A DNA stretch of 64,000 bases from Prolixibacteraceae bacterium (lineage in GTDB: Bacteria > Bacteroidota > Bacteroidia > Bacteroidales > Prolixibacteraceae): contig JAIOZY010000010.1 in NCBI GenBank assembly GCA_021740385.1, forward strand, positions 1 through 64,000, read 5' to 3'. Under the pieces are notes generated by a model. That model made no database searches and had not been told where the DNA came from. It was given only the letters and a program-made list of their open reading frames with translations. Below, in pieces: positions 54,687 through 60,964 of the stretch. Position 1 is the stretch's first letter; every line of letters starts with the position of its first letter. A program made the position numbers and the translations under genes.

Positions 54687-55634
54687 ATGGATACAATAAG
54701 TAAAATATTTGGAATAAGTTATCCGGTTGTTTCGGGCGGCATGGCCTGGTGCAGTGGTTGGAAACTTGCTTCGGCTGTTAGCAAAGCCGGTGGTCTGGGT
54801 TTGATTGGCGCCGGGTCGATGCACCCCAATGTACTGCGCGAACACATTCAAAAAGCACATAAGGCAACAACACTTCCCTTTGGTGTAAACGTACCCTTGA
54901 TGCATCCCGAACAGGAAGCATTAATGAATGTCATTTCAGCAGAAGGGGTAAAAATTGTATTTACTTCAGCCGGAAGCCCCAAAAAATGGACGTCGTTTTT
55001 GCACGGCCACGGTATTGTTGTAGTCCACGTTGTATCGAGCGCAAAATTTGCTGAAAAATCGGAAGAAGCCGGGGTTGATGCCATTGTTGCCGAAGGTTTC
55101 GAAGCCGGTGGGCACGAGGGAAGGGAAGAGACCACCACTATGGCGCTCATTCCATCGGTACGGAAAGCAACGTCGTTGCCGTTGATAGCAGCCGGCGGTA
55201 TAGCAACAGGCGAACAAATGCTGGCAGCCATGGCGCTGGGTGCAAACGGTGTGCAAATTGGTTCGTTGTTTGCCGCATCGGAAGAATCGTCGGCACACCC
55301 CCATTTTAAAAAGGCGGTTGTTGAAACCGGCGAGGGCGGAACAAAGCTGGTGCTCAAAAAACTTGCCCCGGTAAGGTTGATCAAAAACGATTTTTTCAGG
55401 AGAGTAGATGATGCCGAAAGCAATGGGGCAACAGCCGAAGAGCTTAAAGAAATGCTTGGGAAAGGGCGTGCCAAAAGGGGCATGTTTGAAGGCGATTTGG
55501 TTGAAGGGGAACTCGAAATCGGGCAATCGGCTTCGCTTATTCAGGAGATTTTGCCTGTTGACACCATTTTTAAAAAACTAATTCAGGAATATAATGACGC
55601 GCTTTGCCGCTTAAAAAACAGCAGGCTGGATTGA
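54687..55634 (+). CDS. Nitronate monooxygenase-like FMN protein
   Basis: A TIM-barrel flavoenzyme of the 2-nitropropane dioxygenase/NMO family, 315 residues from the ATG at 54687. It has YPVVSGGMAWCSGWKLASAVSKAGGLGLIG at the start, DAIVAEGFEAGGHEG in the middle, and the FMN-phosphate segment PLIAAGGIATGEQMLAAMALGANGVQIGS. Family members oxidise nitronates or reduce quinones or enoyl chains (FabK relatives). Substrate not determined. It precedes the HTSHGSQ protein gene by 71 bases. Confidence 0.88.
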   Translation: MDTISKIFGISYPVVSGGMAWCSGWKLASAVSKAGGLGLIGAGSMHPNVLREHIQKAHKATTLPFGVNVPLMHPEQEALMNVISAEGVKIVFTSAGSPKKWTSFLHGHGIVVVHVVSSAKFAEKSEEAGVDAIVAEGFEAGGHEGREETTTMALIPSVRKATSLPLIAAGGIATGEQMLAAMALGANGVQIGSLFAASEESSAHPHFKKAVVETGEGGTKLVLKKLAPVRLIKNDFFRRVDDAESNGATAEELKEMLGKGRAKRGMFEGDLVEGELEIGQSASLIQEILPVDTIFKKLIQEYNDALCRLKNSRLD

Positions 55635-55705
55635 TAAACGATTATTTTGCCGTAAATTTGAAACCTGGATATTTTTTCATTTTTTACGAACCAAAATCCT
55701 GCGGT

Positions 55706-56872
55706 ATGACTCATTTTTCTTACAAATCCGTTTTTTTTCTGTTCGCTTTGTTATTCTTTTTTTCGTGCAGCCTGCATGCCGATCCGTTCGCAGGTAACGA
55801 TGAACCAATTATTGTGGATCATAACTGTACCGCAATTGAAGCTATCCCGGTGGAATATATCGACCAGGCCCGTAATGAATTAATTATTGCATACGGGCAT
55901 ACGTCGCACGGCAGCCAGTTGATAACGGGCATGGAGGGGCTCGACGGATTTATGCAGGGCAAAGGTTATGATGCCAGTACGTTTTCGTTTAACCACGATG
56001 GTTCCGATGGTGCTTTGGCCCTTCACGATGCCCCCTTCAGTAATGCTTACGATTTGGGAAACCTCGATTTTACAGCCTGGGCCGAAGCAACGCGCCAATA
56101 TCTTAACCAACACAACGAAATTAACGTGGTTATGTGGTCGTGGTGCGGGCAGGTAAGCTGGGCTTCCGATGACGATATCAACACGTATCTTTCGCTCATG
56201 AACGACCTGGAAGCCGATTTTAAAACTGTTGCTTTTGTGTACATGACCGGCCATCTTGACGGGAGCGGGGTTGATGGCACACTTAATCGGAATAACAATA
56301 AAATCAGGGATTTCTGTTTGGAAAACAATAAAATTCTTTACGACTTTGCCGATATTGAAAGTTACGATCCCGATGGAGAAACCAATTACATGGAACGTTA
56401 TGCCAACGATAATTGCGATTACATTGACGAAAACGACCGTGAAAGGAACTGGGCAACCGAGTGGCAGGATGCCCACACGCAAGGTGAGGACTGGTATTCG
56501 TGCAGCGCCGCCCATAGCCAGGCCTTAAATGGGAACCTTAAAGCCTACGCAGCCTGGTGGCTGTATGCCCGGCTGGCTAACTGGGAACCCGACAATGGAC
56601 AGGCTTCATCAATTATCGCAACAGATCCCGGAGATGTTCGCTGGTTGGTAAAAAACGGGAATTTTATGGTCGAATGGGATGAAAGAGAACCCGTAAATAC
56701 CATCCGTTTTTTCGACAGGTCGGGAAAAATGCTTTCCGAATATACAACCCCATCAGCCAAAACAGGCATTCAAAAAGCATCGATAGCAATAAATCCCGTT
56801 TTTCAGCACATGAACATTTTTCAAATTATTACAACCAGGCGGATAATTTCTGGTAAATTTGCTTCATTTTAA
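55706..56872 (+). CDS. Secreted HTSHGSQ-family protein (paralogue)
   Basis: Paralogue of 5451-6866, 388 residues from the ATG at 55706 (signal FFLFALLFFFSC; an imperfect lipobox at Cys21 makes a lipoprotein possible). All family motifs recur: HTSHGSQ at 65-71, DGALALHD, MWSWCGQ, MTGHLDG, DFADIESYDPDG, and AHSQALNGNLKAYAAW. The C-terminal part (about 300-388) lacks the Cys module. Its short beta domain (TIRFFDRSGKMLSEYTT, then IFQIITTRRIISGKF) looks like a divergent sorting domain. The family's function is unknown. Confidence 0.75.
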   Translation: MTHFSYKSVFFLFALLFFFSCSLHADPFAGNDEPIIVDHNCTAIEAIPVEYIDQARNELIIAYGHTSHGSQLITGMEGLDGFMQGKGYDASTFSFNHDGSDGALALHDAPFSNAYDLGNLDFTAWAEATRQYLNQHNEINVVMWSWCGQVSWASDDDINTYLSLMNDLEADFKTVAFVYMTGHLDGSGVDGTLNRNNNKIRDFCLENNKILYDFADIESYDPDGETNYMERYANDNCDYIDENDRERNWATEWQDAHTQGEDWYSCSAAHSQALNGNLKAYAAWWLYARLANWEPDNGQASSIIATDPGDVRWLVKNGNFMVEWDEREPVNTIRFFDRSGKMLSEYTTPSAKTGIQKASIAINPVFQHMNIFQIITTRRIISGKFASF

Positions 56873-56886
56873 AAATCAAAAATAAA

Positions 56887-57705
56887 ATGCAGCGAGGTAA
56901 TTTTTTTTTCCATAACGACCTCCTTTTAAGTGCAGCCCAGTTTAAGCATCTTAAATTTGAAGGGGTTGTTGTATACGAAGTTTTGCGGGTAATTAAGGGT
57001 TTCCCCCTCTTTTTCGACGATCATTTTGCAAGGCTTGAACATTCGTGCCAATTAATTGGTTACAAGCAACCTTTCGAAAAACAGGTTTTATACGAGCGGT
57101 TTATGACCCTCATCTCCAAAAACATTTTTTTATCGGGAAACATTAAGCTAAACGTGATTTTTAACGCTGATGGTCACCATTCGCTTTTGTATTTTATTCC
57201 GCACACCTATCCTTCGCACGAGGATTACACCAAAGGCGTTCAGGTCGGTTTTCTGGAAGCTGAGCGGGTTAACCCGGAAGCCAAGGTGGAACAGCATGTT
57301 CGTGAACAGGCCAATTCGATGCTCGAGACCCCCGGGTTGTATGAGGTTTTGCTAATTGATCACGAAGGTGAAATAACCGAGGGTAGCCGGTCGAACGTGT
57401 TTTTTGTTGATGATAACGGCCTGGTAACTGCCCCGCTTGAAAAAGTACTGAAAGGTATAACCATGGCAAAGGTTTTGGATATTGCAAAAAAGGAGAATAT
57501 CCCGGTAACATTTTCAGCGGTAAAACTGGCCGATATCGGAAATTACCCTTCGGTATTCCTTACGGGAACGTCACCCAAAATACTGCCTGTTTCCCGAGCC
57601 GGAAACCAGAACTTTAAGGCATCCCACCCCTTGGTCGGCCGACTGATGGAGTTGTATAACAAACAGATAGAAAAGAATATTCAATCTCAAATGAAGCGCT
57701 CCTGA
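56887..57705 (+). CDS. Class IV aminotransferase (PLP fold type IV)
   Basis: Related to branched-chain aminotransferase, D-amino-acid aminotransferase and aminodeoxychorismate lyase (PabC). It shows YEVLRVIKGFPLFFDDHFARLEHS at the N-terminus, a Lys in EAKVEQHVREQAN at the usual PLP-lysine position, GEITEGSRSNVFFV and the phosphate-binding VLKGITMAKVLDIA. 272 residues. No pabA or pabB is adjacent, so PabC is only one option. It begins 15 bases after the HTSHGSQ gene and may be co-transcribed. Confidence 0.85.
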   Translation: MQRGNFFFHNDLLLSAAQFKHLKFEGVVVYEVLRVIKGFPLFFDDHFARLEHSCQLIGYKQPFEKQVLYERFMTLISKNIFLSGNIKLNVIFNADGHHSLLYFIPHTYPSHEDYTKGVQVGFLEAERVNPEAKVEQHVREQANSMLETPGLYEVLLIDHEGEITEGSRSNVFFVDDNGLVTAPLEKVLKGITMAKVLDIAKKENIPVTFSAVKLADIGNYPSVFLTGTSPKILPVSRAGNQNFKASHPLVGRLMELYNKQIEKNIQSQMKRS

Positions 57706-57758
57706 GAGCTGATCCCAAAAAATTTGGGGCACAATGCGAAAATTGCAGTTGTTAAAAG

Positions 57759-57869
57759 GTGTCATTCCGATTCGCCAGTTGGCGGAGAGGAATCTCAACG
57801 AATTCGAAAAGAATTGACTATCGTCGATTTTCAATTCTCTGCCGATATGCATCGTGTTCGAAATGACAC
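57759..57869. repeat. MITE-like element with 8-bp terminal inverted repeats
   Basis: Left end GTGTCATTCCGA and right end TTCGAAATGACAC, 111 bases in all, with GC-rich palindromes inside (CGCCAGTTGGCG). A matching end (TCGAAATGACAC) occurs alone near 46952. It encodes no transposase, so it would be a non-autonomous palindromic repeat. Confidence 0.5.
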
Positions 57870-58023
57870 ACCATATATAATCTGTCATTGGAAGAAGATA
57901 ACGGATCGCATTATTATTTTTGAAGACGTTTGAAATTTTTAGTTCACAAATGAGCATTGATAAACACGGATGAAATTCACCTGACAGTGATTTTTAGCGT
58001 CACAAATTTACGGATGTTTAAAA

Positions 58024-58053
58024 AAAAGAGGCGTCAAAAACGCCTCCTCTTTG
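58024..58053 (-). terminator. Terminator between convergent genes
   Basis: GAGGCGT (58028-58034) pairs with ACGCCTC (58040-58046) over a 5-base loop, with A-rich flank on the left (T-rich on the minus strand). It lies about 22 bases past the GT2 stop codon. Confidence 0.8.
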
Positions 58054-58074
58054 GTTTTGTTTGTTCTTATTGAT

Positions 58075-59034
58075 TCAAAATTCATTGGTTTTCTCAGCAA
58101 TCTGGTACTTATTCCTGTCGGCAGAATTGCGCGATGTCAAATCGGCCAGGAAACCGGCCAGGAACAACTGTGTCCCGATGATCATTGATGTAAGAGCAAT
58201 GTAAAAATAGGGGTTATCGGTTACCAGCCTGATATGTAGCCCGTGTTGAACGGCATATAATTTGGAAATACCTACCCACAAAGCAGCAAAAAAACCGAGG
58301 ATAAACATGATGGTTCCCATGATGCCGAAAAGGTGCATCGGTCGGCGCCCAAAGCGGGAAATAAACATCACGGAAAGCAGGTCGAGCGGGCCGCGAATAA
58401 AACGTTCGAGGCCAAATTTGGTAACCCCGTATTTCCGTTCCTGGTGTTTAACTACTTTCTCGCCGATGTTTTTAAACCCCGCCCATTTGGCCAGAACCGG
58501 TATAAAACGGTGCATGTCGCCATAAACTTCAATGCTTTTAACCACCCGTTTCCGGTAGGCTTTCAGGCCGCAGTTCATGTCGTGCAGTTTAATACGGGTC
58601 ATGCGCCTTACCGTCCAGTTATAAAACTTGCTGGGCAGGTTTTTCGAGAAGAAGGGGTCGTAGCGTTTCTTTTTCCAGCCCGAGACCAAATCATACCCGT
58701 CTTTGGTAATCATTTTGTACAATTCAGGTATTTCATCGGGGCTATCCTGCAGGTCGGCATCCATGGTAATTACCACATCGCCTTTAGCTGCTTCAAATCC
58801 CGTGTGAAGGGCTGCGGCCTTCCCGTAATTACGCTGAAAGCTGATGCCTTTAAACATCGGGTTTTTTGCCGAAAGTTTTTTTACAACCTCCCATGAATTA
58901 TCCTTGCTGCCATCGTCGATAAACAGCACCTCGTAGCTGAATTTGTTTTCAGCCATTACCCGTTCGATCCAATCGGCCAGTTCGGGCAGTGATTCTTCTT
59001 CGTTAAAAAGGGGGACGATAACCGATATATCCAT
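58075..59034 (-). CDS. Family 2 glycosyltransferase (DPM1/GtrB-like)
   Basis: Transfers a sugar to a lipid carrier at the inner membrane. The ATG at 59034 gives MDISVIVPLFNEEESLPEL, the classical GT2 start. DADLQDSPDEIPEL holds the DxD motif and GLKAYRKRVV the acceptor region. Two C-terminal transmembrane segments (about 225-250 and 260-285) match the GtrB/polyprenyl-phosphate glycosyltransferase type. It follows the DUF4199 gene by 10 bases on the same strand. Sugar and acceptor are unknown. Confidence 0.9.
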   Translation of the reverse strand: MDISVIVPLFNEEESLPELADWIERVMAENKFSYEVLFIDDGSKDNSWEVVKKLSAKNPMFKGISFQRNYGKAAALHTGFEAAKGDVVITMDADLQDSPDEIPELYKMITKDGYDLVSGWKKKRYDPFFSKNLPSKFYNWTVRRMTRIKLHDMNCGLKAYRKRVVKSIEVYGDMHRFIPVLAKWAGFKNIGEKVVKHQERKYGVTKFGLERFIRGPLDLLSVMFISRFGRRPMHLFGIMGTIMFILGFFAALWVGISKLYAVQHGLHIRLVTDNPYFYIALTSMIIGTQLFLAGFLADLTSRNSADRNKYQIAEKTNEF

Positions 59035-59044
59035 TATTTGTATA

Positions 59045-59602
59045 TTATTCTTCGTCGTCAATTTCTTTCATGGCTTCATCGAAGCCTTCAGCCGATTTCT
59101 TTTTCATGAAAATGGAAGTGATGAGTGAGATGATCAGTCCGAAAAAAACACCGTTAACAACTTGTGTAACTGACATGATTGCCGGGGTCATGAGTTTTCT
59201 CTGGAATTGCATTTGTTGCTCAATCATATCGTCCGATAATCCGGCGTCTAAAAGTTTTTCTTCGGTTACGGCAATACTCTCGTCAATTAATCCCGGGTCG
59301 ATGTAACTATTAAAAATAAAAGTAAAAACGGCCAGGATGATTGATGCAAATAACATGGTGGCTACGCCTAAGCCCAGGGCTTTGCCATAGGGAAATGGTG
59401 TGTCTTCGGCAACAGCGCTTTTAAAAGCGAGTGCACAGAGAATTATTCCCAATAAATAAATGCCAATTTCAACCCATTGTTTCGATCCGTGAAAGAAGTT
59501 GTCGGTGGCATAGAAAATGGTTGTGGCGATCATACTAACCAGGGCAATGATAAAGCCCCAGAACATGGCTTTGTTCCAAAAAATTTTCTTAATGTTTTCC
59601 AT
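59045..59602 (-). CDS. DUF4199 family membrane protein
   Basis: 185 residues with about four transmembrane segments (AMFWGFIIALVSMIATTIFYA; WVEIGIYLLGIILCALAF; LGLGVATMLFASIILAVFTFIF; VVNGVFFGLIISLITSIFM) and an acidic C-terminal tail. This matches the DUF4199 family common in Bacteroidota, where it often precedes a GT2 gene as here. Probably a small membrane partner of the glycosyltransferase; function unproven. Confidence 0.88.
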   Translation of the reverse strand: MENIKKIFWNKAMFWGFIIALVSMIATTIFYATDNFFHGSKQWVEIGIYLLGIILCALAFKSAVAEDTPFPYGKALGLGVATMLFASIILAVFTFIFNSYIDPGLIDESIAVTEEKLLDAGLSDDMIEQQMQFQRKLMTPAIMSVTQVVNGVFFGLIISLITSIFMKKKSAEGFDEAMKEIDDEE

Positions 59603-59630
59603 AGGTGTTTCGATTTTTGTTCACGTTCAA

Positions 59631-59638
59631 CAAATATA
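59631..59638 (-). promoter_or_regulatory. -7 box of the DUF4199-GT2 operon
   Basis: On the minus strand TATATTTG, an exact TAnnTTTG match, 28 bases before the DUF4199 ATG. The -33 region is not clear. Confidence 0.55.
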
Positions 59639-59729
59639 CTTTATTTATTTTTTCCAGTGCATAATTTTGAAGTATGAGTAAAGGGAAACGACTTTTTATT
59701 ACAAAAATCCTGTTTGTAAAAATTTTTAT

Positions 59730-59759
59730 TTTGCCGTAATGCAAAATTTTCTACTTTTG
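59730..59759 (+). promoter_or_regulatory. Promoter of the SRP RNA - tRNA-Thr unit
   Basis: TTTG (59730-59733), an 18-base spacer and TACTTTTG (59752-59759) place the start about six bases downstream, exactly where the SRP RNA begins. Confidence 0.8.
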
Positions 59760-59764
59760 CAGCC

Positions 59765-59861
59765 GGGTAAGTCCTGTGCGACCAGCTCCTGCTGAAATTC
59801 CCCAGGGTCGGAAGGCAGCAAGGATAGGCGGTTGTAGCGGTGCGACGCAGGTAGCTTACCC
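59765..59861 (+). ncRNA. ffs: Signal recognition particle RNA (small bacterial type)
   Basis: 97 bases. The ends GGGTAAG and CTTACCC pair to close the hairpin. The apical core with AGGTCGGAAGGCAGCA-type sequence (here CAGGGTCGGAAGGCAGCAAG near 59803-59822) contains the GGAA tetraloop and the asymmetric Ffh-binding loop. A strong promoter lies directly upstream and tRNA-Thr follows after 4 bases, so both come from one transcript that must be processed. Confidence 0.95.
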
Positions 59862-59865
59862 ACCT

Positions 59866-59939
59866 GCCGAATTAGCTCAGTTGGCCAGAGCACGTGATTT
59901 GTAATCTCGGGGTCCTCGGTTCGAATCCGAGATTCGGCT
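59866..59939 (+). tRNA. tRNA-Thr (anticodon TGT)
   Basis: Acceptor arms GCCGAAT and ATTCGGC pair perfectly. The D arm is GCTC/GAGC and the T arm CTCGG-TTCGAAT-CCGAG. The anticodon loop TTTGTAA gives TGT. The anticodon stem CGTGA/TCTCG has one central T-T mismatch. CCA is not encoded, as usual in this phylum. The 3' terminator hairpin follows at 59949. Confidence 0.95.
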
Positions 59940-59948
59940 CACAAAACG

Positions 59949-59987
59949 ACCACATTTTGTTTGAATACAGAATGTGGTTTTTTTTTA
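59949..59987 (+). terminator. Terminator after tRNA-Thr
   Basis: ACCACATT (59949-59956) pairs with AATGTGGT (59971-59978), followed by a run of eight or more T. A near copy occurs after the first degenerate tRNA copy (60083-60119). Confidence 0.9.
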
Positions 59988-59998
59988 TATAGCGGGAA

Positions 59999-60073
59999 GA
60001 AGAATTAGCTCAGTTGGCCAGAACATCCCGATTGAAAGCGGGAGGGTCCTCGGTTCGAATCCGAGATTCGGCT
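59999..60073 (+). pseudogene. Degenerate tRNA-Thr-like copy 1
   Basis: The D-loop and complete T arm and 3' acceptor strand match the real tRNA-Thr, but the 5' acceptor (GAAGAAT) no longer pairs and the D stem is broken (GCTC/GAAC). The anticodon arm is replaced by TCCCG-ATTGAAAG-CGGGA with an 8-base loop. Part of a tandem repeat of about 133 bases that also copies the terminator. Not expected to be a working tRNA. Confidence 0.85.
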
Positions 60074-60082
60074 CATAAAACG

Positions 60083-60119
60083 ACCACATTTTGTTTGAAT
60101 ACAGGATGTGGTTTTTTTT
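60083..60119 (+). terminator. Duplicated terminator hairpin
   Basis: Copy of the tRNA-Thr terminator (ACCACATT with GATGTGGT, one base changed, then a T-run). It belongs to the tandem repeat unit. Confidence 0.7.
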
Positions 60120-60131
60120 ATATAGCGGGAA

Positions 60132-60217
60132 GAAGAATTGGCTCAGTTGGCCAGAACATCCCGATTGAAAGCGGGAGGGTCCTCGGTTCCCCCGACCGTT
60201 CGGGGCGAGATTCGGCT
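60132..60217 (+). pseudogene. Degenerate tRNA-Thr-like copy 2
   Basis: Same changes as the first degenerate copy. In addition the T loop is replaced by a longer insert forming CCCCGA-CCGT-TCGGGG (about 60189-60206). The 3' end ATTCGGC is kept. No terminator copy follows. This is the last unit of the array. Confidence 0.85.
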
Positions 60218-60876
60218 CACAAAGAATTTTCACGCAAAGGTGCCAGAACGTAAAGTTTTTCTGCATCCTGACGTTTTTTTTGTGATTATGTGAGGCAAAG
60301 GTTGAGGTTGAGGTTGAGATGAAAGATGGATTTATGCCAGGCTTCGGTTATTTTTCGCCGAAGTCAGGGATCACTTCAATATTCGGGTTGATAAATATTT
60401 AACACTTATCTGAAAATATTAATTATTAAGCCACTAATTCACGAATGAAAATGCATCACTTTGCAGTGATTTCATTTCCACAAATTAAACAAATGGACAC
60501 GAATGGACCACCTTGCGGTGGTTTATAATTAAAAATTCACGATTACAAGAATATTAATATTTATCTTATTGTATCAATTATTTTATTAGGTATAAGATAG
60601 AACGTTGTTTCGTGAATTCGTGGCAATTTTTATAGGAAGCCGAAGCGTCATTCAACTTGAACAGATAAAAATTATTAATTCATTTTTTTAACTTTTCAAA
60701 TATTATTTGCTTTTATAAGAACTCAACCCAAATGTTCATCTGATCCGAAGTCAGTTGCTCACATCGGCCGAGATTGAGAAAACATTCAATACTGAATAGC
60801 AAATTGCCATGCCAATGACAAGTTGAGCAAGATATATCACCAGTCATATTTAAAGCAAATTCACAAACAAAAAAAA
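60218..60876. other. AT-rich intergenic region with small hairpins
   Basis: About 660 bases with no supportable gene. It shows a GTTGAG triplet microrepeat near 60299-60320 and two hairpins with identical architecture: 60455-60470 and 60507-60522. Phrases such as CACGAATG recur, resembling the intergenic repeat text common in Bacteroidota genomes. Confidence 0.5.
60455..60522. repeat. Pair of 6-bp-stem hairpins with TTGC loops
   Basis: ATCACT-TTGC-AGTGAT (60455-60470) and ACCACC-TTGC-GGTGGT (60507-60522). Stem sequences differ while stem length and loop are the same, which suggests a repeat family defined by shape. Confidence 0.55.
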
Positions 60877-60919
60877 CGCCAAGTCGCATAAGCTTAAATT
60901 ATTACTTTGCGGCTTGGCG
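60877..60919 (-). terminator. Terminator of the pyrophosphatase gene
   Basis: CGCCAAGTCGCATAAG pairs with CTTTGCGGCTTGGCG (small mismatches) over an AT loop. On the minus strand it is followed by a T-run, 46 bases past the hppA stop codon. Confidence 0.9.
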
Positions 60920-60964
60920 CCTTTCCGTGAAAACTGTTAACGTTTTTCTTTTTTTATCTCTTAT

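Larger units (their letters stand above)
57706..58074. other. Intergenic region with MITE-like element
   Basis: No gene in 369 bases between convergent genes. It contains an element bounded by GTGTCATT and AATGACAC (57759-57869) and the terminator at 58024-58053. Confidence 0.5.

Noticed and set aside
59999-60073. Functional tRNA-Phe (GAA seen in the loop)
   Set aside because: The acceptor and D stems do not pair and the anticodon loop would have eight bases; the T arm is a copy of the tRNA-Thr arm.
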